The notes: a model not told the origin generated them from the sequence alone. DNA of 64,000 nucleotides from Alkalihalobacterium sp048323755 (GCF_048323755.1 NZ_JBLWFS010000002.1:248001-312000), one strand, 5' to 3'. Counted from the first letter of the stretch, positions 27,769-36,373 are shown. Program-made: numbers and translations.

Positions 27769-28950
27769 ATGAAAGAACTACTTAATAAAGGGTTGGACGC
27801 CATTTATTCAGAAATGGTCGATATTAGAAGATACCTGCATCAATATCCTGAGCTTTCATTTCAGGAAGAGAAAACTCCAGCATACATTGCTGAATTTCAT
27901 AAAAAGCTTGGACATGAAGTTAAAACAGGAGTAGGAGAACGAGGAGTAGTTGCCATTCTTCGCGGAAGTAAACCTGGAAAAACGATTGCTCTGCGGGCTG
28001 ATTTTGACGGTTTACCGATCCAAGACGAGAAAGATGTTCCTTACAAATCAAAAGTAGACGGCGCGATGCATGCGTGTGGTCATGATGGTCATACCGCTAG
28101 CCTTCTCGGTTTAGCGAAAGTATTTAACAGTATGAAAGAAGACTTGTCAGGGTCGATTGTATTTATTCATCAACATGCAGAAGAGTATGCTCCAGGCGGG
28201 GCCATTGCGATGATCCAAGACGGTTGTTTAGAAGGTGTAGATTATGTATTTGGAACTCACCTATGGGCGACTGAACCATTAGGGAAAATCCAATATCGAA
28301 AAGGTCCAATCATGGCCGCCGCTGACCGTTTTGAAGTCGAAATTCACGGCCAAGGCGGCCACGGTGCCATGCCTCATCTAACAAAAGATGCAGTGGTCAT
28401 TGGTGCACAACTTGTTACCAACTTACAACAACTTGTGAGTAGAAGAGTCGATCCATTAAAAGCAGCTGTTCTTTCTATCGGTTCGTTTCAGGCCCAAAAT
28501 GCGTTTAATGTTATCGCTGACTCTGCAAAATTGATTGGTACCGTACGAACATTTGATGAAGACATCCGTACCAAAATGGAACAAGAGATTAAAAGAATTA
28601 TAGATGGTACGACTCTAGCTGCTGATGCTTCTGCTACTTATCACTATTTTAGAGGGTACCCAGCAGTTGTGAACCATGATGACGAAACTGAAGTTGTAGC
28701 AACAGTCGCTAATAAAGTGCCTGGCGTTTATGAGGTAGAAAACATGATACCGCAAATGGGTGGAGAAGACTTTGCCTACTACCTGCAGCATGTGAAAGGT
28801 TCGTTCTTCTTTACAGGTGCTAGAAACCCAGAATGGAACGTCGCTTATCCCCACCATCATCCAAAATTTGATTTTGATGAAAGAGCGATGCTAATTGCAG
28901 CTAAAACGTTAGGGCATGTTACGTTACATTATCTTGGTAAAGAAGAATAA
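27769..28950 (+). CDS. M20 family N-acyl amino acid amidohydrolase
   Basis: A 393-aa zinc hydrolase related to HipO and B. subtilis YhaA/YxeP; it splits N-acyl amino acids or related amides. Metal-site motifs are visible: ADFDGLPIQDE, HACGHDGHTA, HQHAEE, and the C-terminal GGEDFAYYLQ. The lid domain is in the middle (about 180-295). The ATG at 27769 with GGGGTG seven nt upstream is preferred over the GTG three codons earlier. The substrate is unknown; the YhaA label would fit the neighbourhood but is not certain. Confidence 0.88.
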   Translation: MKELLNKGLDAIYSEMVDIRRYLHQYPELSFQEEKTPAYIAEFHKKLGHEVKTGVGERGVVAILRGSKPGKTIALRADFDGLPIQDEKDVPYKSKVDGAMHACGHDGHTASLLGLAKVFNSMKEDLSGSIVFIHQHAEEYAPGGAIAMIQDGCLEGVDYVFGTHLWATEPLGKIQYRKGPIMAAADRFEVEIHGQGGHGAMPHLTKDAVVIGAQLVTNLQQLVSRRVDPLKAAVLSIGSFQAQNAFNVIADSAKLIGTVRTFDEDIRTKMEQEIKRIIDGTTLAADASATYHYFRGYPAVVNHDDETEVVATVANKVPGVYEVENMIPQMGGEDFAYYLQHVKGSFFFTGARNPEWNVAYPHHHPKFDFDERAMLIAAKTLGHVTLHYLGKEE

Positions 28951-28987
28951 GAGTAACAGTATAAAAAGCCGTCCATATTATTTGAGC

Positions 28988-29028
28988 TTGAGCGTTTTCA
29001 CTATTTAGGTGGAAACGCTTTTTAATTT
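28988..29028 (+). terminator. Terminator after the M20 hydrolase
   Basis: AGCGTTTTCACTA pairs with TAGGTGGAAACGCT, followed by TTTTAATTTT. Confidence 0.75.
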
Positions 29029-29029
29029 T

Positions 29030-29265
29030 AGAATAGCAGCAAAGGTTAATACCTGCCTACCTATGCGTAGGCAACAAGCTCTCGTTGTGTCCTCCCTACA
29101 GATTTCCCCCATGTGTCTATAAAATTCTATTTATCGGACAGAACGAAGCATGGCTAAAGCTCCGCACCTAACTAGAGACATTGAAAGAGTGAGGCGGATT
29201 CGAACGCTAATGGATGGAGGCCAGATCTCATAAAATACAATAATGCCACACCTTGAACTGTAGTG
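29030..29265 (-). other. Gene-free segment with several hairpins; candidate structured RNA
   Basis: No credible reading frame on either strand. Read on the minus strand there are clean short stems: CAAC/GTTG around GAGAGCTT, and GCCTAC/GTAGGC around GCATAG, next to each other, then CCTTTGCTGC. Upstream is AAATCTGTAGGGAGGAC. GC content is higher than in the flanks. I recognise no named RNA family. Confidence 0.3.
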
Positions 29266-29297
29266 AAGCTGCTCATGTTTCAATATTAAGGAACTCT

Positions 29298-29470
29298 GAG
29301 GCCCTTATTTTAATGAAAACTGGCATTCTCAAGGTTTTGCGGACTTGAGAGGACCTTATTTGCCCAAAATCTATTAATAACACTAAGAAAACTAGTAAAT
29401 AAGGGCCTCTCACTGCTTCAAATTAAAGAAGCAAGGCTTTTTGACAGGAATAAGGGCCTGTGGAGTCCGC
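29298..29470. repeat. Nested inverted repeats with AATAAGGGCCT core
   Basis: Four copies of AATAAGGGCCTC (two in each orientation): 29298-29312, 29346-29361, 29396-29411, 29449-29461. The outer pair extends to a terminal inverted repeat, GCGGACTTGAGAGGACCTTATT (approximately; 29339) against AATAAGGGCCTGTGGAGTCCGC (ends 29470), giving a 132-bp MITE-like unit. Confidence 0.65.
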
Positions 29471-29566
29471 TTTACTCACTCTGTTGTCAGATTATAATTT
29501 ATGCAATGTGGTGAGCAGTAAAAACAGAAAAGCACAATAAAACGTTAAGTAGTTTTTGAGAACAAT

Positions 29567-29974
29567 ATGAAGGACACTTTCCTTGCTTTTCGATCTTGCT
29601 TTGTCCTTCATTAGCTCTATGAAGGACACTTCCCTTGCTTTTCAATCTTGCTTTGTCCTACATCAGCTTCATGAAGGACACTTTGCTTCCTTTTCGATCT
29701 TGCTTTGTCCTTCATCAGCTCTATGAAGGACATTCCCTTGTTTTTCGGTCTTGCTTTGTCCTTCATCCGCTCTATGAAGGACATTCCCTTGCTTTTCTGC
29801 CTTACTTCGTCCTTCATCAACTCTATGAAGGACACTTTCCTTCCTTTTCGATCTTGCTTTGTCCTTCATCAGCTCTATGAAGGACACTTCGCTTCCTTTT
29901 CGATCTTGTTTTGTCCTTCATCAGCTCTATGAAGGACATTTCCCTTGCTTATCTGCCTTACTTCGTCCTTCATC
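29567..29974. repeat. Tandem array of the 52-bp palindromic unit, locus 2
   Basis: Seven complete palindromes (GTCCTTCAT-loop-ATGAAGGAC, loops CAGCTCT, TAGCTCT, CCGCTCT, CAACTCT) plus half-palindromes at both ends, at 51-52 bp spacing. Compensating substitutions are few; the arms are almost invariant while linkers vary (CTTGCTTTTCGATCTTGCTT, CTTGCTTTTCTGCCTTACTT). Repetitive frames across it on both strands arise from the 51-bp spacing (17 codons) and are not genes. Confidence 0.9.
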
Positions 29975-29993
29975 ACATATATTGATGTACTAA

Positions 29994-30033
29994 CGAAAAA
30001 TAGCATACCAATTACTATGTAAATTGATATGCT
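29994..30033 (-). terminator. Terminator after ecsC
   Basis: The minus-strand stem AGCATATCAATT / AATTGGTATGCT is followed by ATTTTTCG, 68 nt past the ecsC stop. Confidence 0.65.
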
Positions 30034-30100
30034 AATTCATATTGTTTTATAAGTTTTCCACAAAAGTGGAACTGCTTAATAAAATGTTTATTTACCACCT

Positions 30101-30829
30101 TTATAACTGCAATAATCTCATTCGATACCCATTTTTGGCGGTTTCACCGAGAACATCCAAAAAATGATAGTTCGCCGCAGCACCGACAATGGCTCCAAAC
30201 CCAGGAATAAGTTGAAGCATTTTTACTAAGTCGATGTGGTCACGATATTCGAGTTGGAATTCCTTCCAATTGATGTTTTCTAAATACTCTTCCTCAGTTG
30301 GGACCGTTTGAACATACTCATCCCAGTTAGAAACGATTTCGTAAACTTCTTTACGTTTCTCCTCGCTTGAGAAAGCCAATTGAAATAAATAAAGAATAAA
30401 TAAACGTTCCCTGAAATTATTTACATCATAACCATAGCAGCTTGCTGTTTCAAAAAGGAATTTCATTTTGATTCCTAACAAAAGCGGAAAATCAGCCATT
30501 CCTAAAAGGATACCGCCAGCTCCAGTACCCGCACCTTCTACTGCAGCTGTTTTTTTATACTTTTTAATCGCTTCATCCACTTGACGTTCTCGTTCTTCAA
30601 AGCTTGTATTATCTATTCGTTTTACCGAGGTTGTATATTCTGATCCGATTAAAGTAGCATGGACCATCTTTTTAATACTAGTCGTTACGACGTGATGAAC
30701 CTTCTCAGGAATGATTTGATTCATTTTAGTTTGGATTCGTTTCGCCAGACGGCCTGTCATGGATTGACGTTTTTCCATTTTTTTTTGCCAGCTGCGAAGC
30801 TCATCTTTCACTCTAACATCTACTGCCAT
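30101..30829 (-). CDS. ecsC: EcsC family protein
   Basis: A 242-aa protein of the EcsC family. It has a basic, amphipathic N-terminal half (KRIQTKMNQIIPEKVHHVV) and glycine-rich hydrophobic segments (GAGTGAGGILLGMADFPLLL, IPGFGAIVGAAANY) that probably associate with the membrane. Its biochemical role is unknown. In B. subtilis it is the third gene of ecsABC, which affects secretion, competence and regulated proteolysis. It lies 18 nt after ecsB, with GGGGGAGG before the start. Confidence 0.93.
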   Translation of the reverse strand: MAVDVRVKDELRSWQKKMEKRQSMTGRLAKRIQTKMNQIIPEKVHHVVTTSIKKMVHATLIGSEYTTSVKRIDNTSFEERERQVDEAIKKYKKTAAVEGAGTGAGGILLGMADFPLLLGIKMKFLFETASCYGYDVNNFRERLFILYLFQLAFSSEEKRKEVYEIVSNWDEYVQTVPTEEEYLENINWKEFQLEYRDHIDLVKMLQLIPGFGAIVGAAANYHFLDVLGETAKNGYRMRLLQL

Positions 30830-30847
30830 TTATACCTCCCCCAATGA

Positions 30848-32068
30848 TTACCTTACACTCACTTTTCTATGCATCCAATGAAAGCTATATGCATATGAGA
30901 ACGCAACGCCAAGCGGTAATAGGATAAGTGTCACCATCGTACCCTCAGCAAAAATAACTAATAATACAACAAGGACCGTTGCTTTAATCGATAGAAGAAT
31001 AAATATTAATCTTAAAAAAGACTGCTGTCGATCTTTTGCGTCTATAGGGTACAAGTCAACCCAGATTGCTTTATAGAAATGCTTCCAAAGTGTCGATAAT
31101 TGCAGTCCCGACATGTAAATAAATACAAAATACAAGAGATACCGAATAATTCCATCAGGAAGCACTAATAAGATAACCGTGCCCACAATAATCAGCCGAA
31201 TATAAATACCAAAGTAATCATTTGAACGGAGAAAAGCTCTCGTATATAAGTAGTCAAACGTATGCTTATGCTTGTATGGAATTCTAGTTACAATCGCGTT
31301 TGCCCATCGTCTCTTCTTAAACGAACTTTTTAAACTAGGAACATCCGTAAACATATTGGCTACTCGGAAAAAAAGAGTTAACATTTTATTTTCAATTGAA
31401 AGAAGTTGTTCCCACTTTATACTATGATTTTTTTGCAGCTTTCGATAATAAATCAAATATACGCCTAACATAATCACCGCTACTGCTAGCAGAAAGGTCC
31501 AACCATCCTCTATAAATAAGAAGAACGAAAAGCTGGCATTCATCGCAACACGCAACATGATATGATAAATTCTTTCTCTTGATGATGCTAGCCGCTGTTC
31601 TTCAAAATGACATAGCAAGTTCCATACTTTTGCTCCAGCTAAAATAACTAATACTACTAAGAAGTATGAAAACGAACTATTAATTCTTTCTGCAAATATT
31701 GGCGCTAAAATAAAGAAGATAACGATCATCGCAAAGCTTTGTAAAATACTAGAATATATGATGGAAGAGCGAAAGTAAGGCTGTAAGCGGCCTTCCATAG
31801 GCAATAGAAAAACTAAATCACCTTCTTTTACAAATGTCCTTACTGCCCCTCTCGTTAATAAAAACGTACTCACGATAACAAAGAACAACACTGCAGGAAA
31901 TGTCTGAGGAAGCCAATCTAAAAAATGTCGATAATAATAACTACCTACAATAATTAACAAGTAGATCGTGAACAAGAAGCCACTATTGCCAATCAGACGC
32001 AAATATCTTATAGCGATCTCCCAGTAACTCTTTAAACGACTACTCCATAACTGCCCTACATCTTTCAT
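30848..32068 (-). CDS. ecsB: ABC transporter permease EcsB
   Basis: A 406-aa membrane protein with about ten hydrophobic segments and no binding-protein motif, matching the exporter-type permease EcsB. It overlaps ecsA by 4 nt. With EcsA it forms a transporter whose substrate is unsettled; in related Firmicutes it has been linked to peptide export and to RasP intramembrane protease activity. The N-terminus, MKDVGQLWSSRLKSYWEIA, is typical of the family. Confidence 0.93.
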   Translation of the reverse strand: MKDVGQLWSSRLKSYWEIAIRYLRLIGNSGFLFTIYLLIIVGSYYYRHFLDWLPQTFPAVLFFVIVSTFLLTRGAVRTFVKEGDLVFLLPMEGRLQPYFRSSIIYSSILQSFAMIVIFFILAPIFAERINSSFSYFLVVLVILAGAKVWNLLCHFEEQRLASSRERIYHIMLRVAMNASFSFFLFIEDGWTFLLAVAVIMLGVYLIYYRKLQKNHSIKWEQLLSIENKMLTLFFRVANMFTDVPSLKSSFKKRRWANAIVTRIPYKHKHTFDYLYTRAFLRSNDYFGIYIRLIIVGTVILLVLPDGIIRYLLYFVFIYMSGLQLSTLWKHFYKAIWVDLYPIDAKDRQQSFLRLIFILLSIKATVLVVLLVIFAEGTMVTLILLPLGVAFSYAYSFHWMHRKVSVR

Positions 32069-32808
32069 TGGTTATCATCCTTTGTCGCCTCAATATAAAT
32101 GTCATCGAGACTTCCATTCGGCATGTTTAATGCTGCTTGTAAATCTTGCAACGTCCCATATAAAATAACTCTTCCACGGTGAAGAATAATAAACCGATCA
32201 CAGTATTTCTCTGCTGTTGCTAAAATATGTGTTGACATAAGGACACTTGCCCCATTCTCTTTCATTTCAACCGTTAAGTCTAAAAATGATTTAATACCGA
32301 CGGGGTCTAAACCAACAATAGGTTCATCTACAATATAGACGCTAGGATTTACTAGGAAAGCACACATAATCATTACTTTTTGCTTCATACCTTTAGAAAA
32401 GTGACTTGGAAACCAACGCTTCATTTTATCCATTTTAAACTCTTTAAGTAAGGCTTCCCCTCTTACTTGCAATGTTTTTTCATCCACCCCATAAGCCATT
32501 GCCGTAAGCTCTAAATGTTCCCATAACGTTAATTCTTCATATAAGATTGGGATCTCTGGTATGTACGCTAAAGAAGCCCGGTATTCATTTGGTTTTTCTA
32601 TAAACGATTGTCCATCTATCGTAACACTACCTTTTATAGGTTCCATCAATCCTAGAATATGTTTAATTGTCGTACTTTTACCAGCACCATTTAAACCAAT
32701 AAGGCCGACAATTTCCCCTGGATGAACTTCAAAACTTACATCATGAAGAACCGGTTTACTGGCGTGATAACCACCCGTTAAGTTTCTAACATCCAATACT
32801 TTTCCCAC
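32065..32808 (-). CDS. ecsA: ABC transporter ATP-binding protein EcsA
   Basis: A 247-aa ATPase with Walker A GLNGAGKST, Q-loop YIPEIPILYEEL, atypical signature FSKGMKQKVMIM (family feature of EcsA), Walker B VYIVDEPIVGLDP and switch histidine MSTHILATAEKY. It starts at GTG with AAGGGG six nt upstream. It is the first gene of ecsABC. In B. subtilis it lies back-to-back with hit; here two genes and about 2.7 kb separate them. Confidence 0.95.
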   Translation of the reverse strand: MGKVLDVRNLTGGYHASKPVLHDVSFEVHPGEIVGLIGLNGAGKSTTIKHILGLMEPIKGSVTIDGQSFIEKPNEYRASLAYIPEIPILYEELTLWEHLELTAMAYGVDEKTLQVRGEALLKEFKMDKMKRWFPSHFSKGMKQKVMIMCAFLVNPSVYIVDEPIVGLDPVGIKSFLDLTVEMKENGASVLMSTHILATAEKYCDRFIILHRGRVILYGTLQDLQAALNMPNGSLDDIYIEATKDDNQ

Positions 32809-32941
32809 GCGTCTACCCCTTCCTTTTCTAACCGTTTATATAACATCTTGCGGATATTAGTCACAAAAATGATTGTATCTCTCAATTCCATTACCTTATT
32901 GTACCAGATATTTTGCCTTTAAACGATCATCATACATGAAT

Positions 32942-33049
32942 AAAGAGACTGTCCCCTATGTAAGTTTTAGAGAACCTAAAGATAGGTGCATATTGTTGCA
33001 ACAGCTACCTTTATACGATGTCTAACACTTATGGGTAACAGCCTCTTTT
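32942..33049. repeat. MITE-like inverted-repeat element (family F)
   Basis: 108 bp with imperfect terminal repeats AAAGAGACTGTCCCC at one end and GGGTAACAGCCTCTTT at the other, and an internal stem (TTGTTGCAACAG). No coding capacity. GAGGCTGTCCC-type ends are frequent in Bacillaceae intergenic repeats and IS remnants. Confidence 0.5.
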
Positions 33050-33062
33050 AATGATTGCTTTT

Positions 33063-33563
33063 TTAAGAAATAGGCATTGGTGTGTCTGTTGGCTCCGGAA
33101 AACCTTCTTTATACATTTCATCAATGATCTGTCGAATTTCTACTGGAGAAACTCCTTCATCGTAATATCTCATGGAATAATGGGCAATTTCCAAACAAAC
33201 TCCGCATCTTGCACCGTGATCATCCCATTGAACTTTTCCATTCTCAAAGTGCTCATGAACAAAGCAATCGTAAGTATGACGATGAGACACATAATCAGAA
33301 CACCCGCAGTAACAAGGAATATGCTCTAAAAGATCTTGATAATAAGGCACTCGTTCATAGATATCTATAATATTAGAATGATAATGTTCTAAAAAACTAG
33401 GAAGCTCTTCAATAGAAGTTGTTGTCTCTCTCATATCCGCTTTATAGTGTTCAACATGACCTGCTTCGTGACCTTGATGGTGTGTAGCTTCGTCTTGCCC
33501 GCAACCTGCTAAAAAAGAAGCCATTAGTAGAATAAATAGTGATATTATTGAAATTCGTTTCAT
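33063..33563 (-). CDS. PCYCGC-motif lipoprotein
   Basis: A 166-aa lipoprotein; the lipobox FLAGC puts the lipidated cysteine near residue 21. A His-rich stretch follows (THHQGHEAGHVEHY). The family's diagnostic motif is IPCYCGCSDY, with further Cys and His in SHRHTYDCFVHEHF and GARCGVCLEIA. This is a metal-binding pattern (PCYCGC family), suggestive of copper, haem or Fe-S handling outside the membrane, but no member is characterised to my knowledge. The start at 33563 is fixed by AGGAGTGG and by the signal peptide; 40 upstream in-frame codons are excluded. Confidence 0.88.
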   Translation of the reverse strand: MKRISIISLFILLMASFLAGCGQDEATHHQGHEAGHVEHYKADMRETTTSIEELPSFLEHYHSNIIDIYERVPYYQDLLEHIPCYCGCSDYVSHRHTYDCFVHEHFENGKVQWDDHGARCGVCLEIAHYSMRYYDEGVSPVEIRQIIDEMYKEGFPEPTDTPMPIS

Positions 33564-33661
33564 ATCTGCCACTCCTACCTTTCCTATAATCAAACAAAGT
33601 ATATCACAAACGATATACAAACGATTTGACAAAAAAGAAAACTGACCGCGGAGAATATTTG

Positions 33662-33697
33662 GGTAAAAATAAAAGGCTGACACAAGGTCAGCCTTTG
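33662..33697 (-). terminator. Terminator after the acyl-CoA ligase
   Basis: The minus-strand stem AAAGGCTGACC / GGTCAGCCTTT (the second arm reads TGTCAGCCTTT) is followed by TATTTTTA. Confidence 0.8.
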
Positions 33698-33704
33698 TTC
33701 GATG

Positions 33705-35291
33705 TTAGTTAACAAGTCGAGAACGTTCGCCCCAGAACTCTTTACGAATTTCTACTTTTTGAATTTTACCAGACGCTGTTTTTGGAAGTGCGTCTGTAAA
33801 TGTAATTCCTTTTGGTGCTTTAAAATTAGCAAGCTTTGTACGAGAAAATGCAATCAGTTCTTCTTCAGTAAGCGTTTCCCCATCGCGAAGAACAACTACA
33901 CCATGCGGAACTTCTCCCCATTTTTCATGCGGAACAGCAATGACTGCTGCTTCAAGTACGGCTGGGTGATCGTAAAGAACCCCTTCAACTTCAATAGAAG
34001 AAATATTTTCTCCACCACTGATGATGACGTCTTTTTTACGATCACAGATTTCAATATATCCATTCTCATCAACTGTTGCCATATCACCTGTATGGAGCCA
34101 ACCGTTACGAATCGTTTCTGCTGTCGCCTCTGGATTTTTTAAATAACCTTCCATGACACCATTTGTACGCGTTACAATTTCACCTATTGCTACTCCATCG
34201 TGCGGAATTTCATCTCCATTTTCATCTACTACCTTAACTTGTGTACCAATCATCGAGTATCCCGTTTTTGCTTTTAAACGGTATTGTTGATCTTTTGGTA
34301 ATTCACTAAGGTGAGAACGAATTCTAGAAACCGTAATTAGCGGCGATGTTTCAGTCATACCATAAACTTGTATAAACTCCCAACCAAGATCTTCTTCGAC
34401 ACGTCTTACAAACGCTGGCGGTGGTGCAGATCCCGCAATGACGACACGAACGTCTTGATCAATCGTTGGTTTAGTTAGATCATACTCTTCTAAGATCATA
34501 TTTAACACGGTTGGTGCCATGTGCATAATCGAAATATTGTACTTCTGAACTTTTTCTAAGATCACCTTTGGATCTACTTTACGAAGCATTACTTGAGTTG
34601 CTCCATTGGCTGTATAATAGAACGGAGACCCCCAGCCATTTACGTGGAACATTGGCAAAATATGAAGCAATCTATCTTCATCTGAAACCTTTAAATGGTG
34701 CTGAACACTTAAAGCGTGTAGATAGTTAGCACGATGTGTTTGTAGTACACCCTTTGGATTTCCAGTTGTTCCACTAGTATATAGTAGGCTAGCCACATCC
34801 GTTTCTTCTAACTCCACTCGCTCAAACGTTGTTGTTGGATATCGATTTAACCATTCATCATAGCTTTCGGCATTTTCATAAGCCTTAGTCGCACCATGAA
34901 TGATCACTTTCTTAACAGTATTCAACTCATTCAAAATTGGCTCAACTAAAGGGTAGAGTTCTTCATCTACAAATAAAACTTGGCTCTCACTGTGATTTAA
35001 AATGAAGACATAGTCTTCTGGCTTTAATCTAGTATTTAAAGGAGTCATTACTCCACCTACTTGATACACTCCATAAAAACCTTCTAGCATTTCTATTGTA
35101 TTTGGTGCAAGGTAGGCAACTTTGTCGCCTTTTTTAATATTAAGCGCTTTCAAACCGTGTGAAAGACGGTTGACTCTTTCATTTAATTGGTTATACGTCA
35201 ATTCTCTAGTGTCATCGATGATTGCTAGTTTCTCTCCATAAAGACTAACAGCCCTGTCTAAAAAATGAGTTAAAACTAAAGGTACATGCAT
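33705..35291 (-). CDS. Fatty acyl-CoA ligase (AMP-forming)
   Basis: A 528-aa acyl-activating enzyme of the medium/long-chain class. The P-loop-like motif is LLYTSGTTGNPKGV. Also seen are QVYGMTETSPL, the GWLHTGD motif, and DRKKDVIISGGENISS with the hinge and catalytic C-terminal Lys in LPKTASGKIQK. It activates fatty acids for beta-oxidation or lipid use. The ATG at 35291 has AGGGGAGG; 12 upstream codons are not conserved-looking. It stands alone with its own terminator. Close paralogues act on aromatic or branched acids, so chain length is open. Confidence 0.9.
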   Translation of the reverse strand: MHVPLVLTHFLDRAVSLYGEKLAIIDDTRELTYNQLNERVNRLSHGLKALNIKKGDKVAYLAPNTIEMLEGFYGVYQVGGVMTPLNTRLKPEDYVFILNHSESQVLFVDEELYPLVEPILNELNTVKKVIIHGATKAYENAESYDEWLNRYPTTTFERVELEETDVASLLYTSGTTGNPKGVLQTHRANYLHALSVQHHLKVSDEDRLLHILPMFHVNGWGSPFYYTANGATQVMLRKVDPKVILEKVQKYNISIMHMAPTVLNMILEEYDLTKPTIDQDVRVVIAGSAPPPAFVRRVEEDLGWEFIQVYGMTETSPLITVSRIRSHLSELPKDQQYRLKAKTGYSMIGTQVKVVDENGDEIPHDGVAIGEIVTRTNGVMEGYLKNPEATAETIRNGWLHTGDMATVDENGYIEICDRKKDVIISGGENISSIEVEGVLYDHPAVLEAAVIAVPHEKWGEVPHGVVVLRDGETLTEEELIAFSRTKLANFKAPKGITFTDALPKTASGKIQKVEIRKEFWGERSRLVN

Positions 35292-35569
35292 ACTGTATTC
35301 CTCCCCTAATAGATATCTTCTCCACACTTAAAATTTTTATATTTTTATATTTTTATAATGTTTAAAATAATTATAACAAACCGCTCAGTCTGTGTCTATA
35401 TTCTGTATGATAATTCTATTAAAATTACTAACTGTTTTATAACAGAGTAATTAACTTTGTTTACTTACTTTTTAATACCTCTTCAGTTAGTTTGTTGCAT
35501 CCCCCTCTATTAAACGGTATCCTTTACATATAGTAAAAAGTACCATTAAATTGAAAGTGGGGATAATTA

Positions 35570-36004
35570 ATGACCAATTTCGATCCAAACTGTATTTTCT
35601 GTAAAATTGTACAGGGGGAAATTCCCGCCGCAAAGGTTTATGAAGACGAGCATGTTTTAGCGTTCATGGACATTAGCCAAGTAACAAAAGGACATACTTT
35701 AGTCATCCCTAAAGTACATCAAGAGGACATTTTTGAATTAGACGAAGATGTCGCTTCACACCTTTTTAGTGTAATTCCAAAGATTGCAAACTCTATTAAG
35801 AAACAATTTAAGCCACTTGGTTTAAATATTGTTAATAACAATGGTGAAGCTGCAGGACAAACTGTGTTCCATTATCATATTCACCTTATTCCTCGCTATG
35901 GTGAAGGTGACGGATTTGGTGCAGTATGGAAAGACCATAGTAGTCAATATTCATTTGAACAACTACAAGAAATGGCGACTTCAATTGCCGCCGGAATTAA
36001 ATAA
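35570..36004 (+). CDS. hit: HIT family hydrolase
   Basis: A 144-aa histidine-triad protein with the active-site HYHIHLIPRY (HxHxH). The N-terminal CIFCKI has the zinc-type cysteine pair of the Hint/Fhit-like branch. Such enzymes hydrolyse nucleoside phosphoramidates or AMP conjugates. It corresponds to B. subtilis Hit (YhaE), which lies next to ecsA. The ribosome site is GTGGGGA before ATG at 35570. Monocistronic with a clear terminator. Confidence 0.93.
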   Translation: MTNFDPNCIFCKIVQGEIPAAKVYEDEHVLAFMDISQVTKGHTLVIPKVHQEDIFELDEDVASHLFSVIPKIANSIKKQFKPLGLNIVNNNGEAAGQTVFHYHIHLIPRYGEGDGFGAVWKDHSSQYSFEQLQEMATSIAAGIK

Positions 36005-36006
36005 GT

Positions 36007-36043
36007 TAAAAAAGTGAGGCTGCAATCCAGTCTCACTTTTTGT
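36007..36043 (+). terminator. Terminator after hit
   Basis: The stem AAAAAGTGAGGCTG / CAGTCTCACTTTTT is followed by GTATG; the T run lies within the arm. Confidence 0.8.
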
Positions 36044-36086
36044 ATGCTTCGAATTAGCTGTTACGTATACTATGTTTCTTTTAGAA

Positions 36087-36228
36087 AGGCTGTTTTCGTA
36101 AACTTTGTTGCTTATGGACCGTTTTCAAAAGCTTCACGCATAGCGTGAAGAGCCAAGCATTCGCTTGGCTTACGGTCCAAAAGCACGGAGCAACAATCTT
36201 TGTGAAGAGAGCCTTTAGAAAAGAGCCT
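36087..36228. repeat. Family A hairpin repeat, copy 3
   Basis: AGGCTGTTTTCGTAAACTTTG ... CTTATGGACCGTTTTC (each part under 21 nt) is mirrored by GGCTTACGGTCCAAAAGC ... AAAGAGCCT. The centre holds CTTCACGCATAGCGTGAAG and GCCAAGCATTCGCTTGGC hairpins. Confidence 0.8.
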
Positions 36229-36251
36229 TTTTTAAATAGCTATCTTAAATA

Positions 36252-36373
36252 ATGCTGTTGATATCCGGTGTTGATTTTGGACTCATCGTGTGAAATTTTA
36301 ATTTCACACGCCTTGCAGGAACTGAAAGGTTGAGGAATGATCCCAAAATCAACAATACTCTTTAACAGCGCTT
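36252..36373. repeat. Family B repeat, copy 1
   Basis: Begins ATGCTGTTGATATCCGGTG and ends AATACTCTTTAACAGCGCT, with inner inverted TTGATTTTGG / CCAAAATCAA and a perfect central palindrome CGTGTGAAAT / ATTTCACACG next to GAACTGAAAGGTTGAGG. The same element lies in opposite orientation at 43011-43125. Confidence 0.75.

Noticed and set aside
29617..29932. Repetitive small proteins on both strands (17-residue repeats such as MSFIELMKDKARSKRKG)
   Set aside because: They arise from a 51-bp spacing of palindromes, appear on both strands and have no ribosome site.
29567..29974. CRISPR array
   Set aside because: There are no variable spacers; the entire 51-52 bp period is conserved, and no cas gene is in the window.
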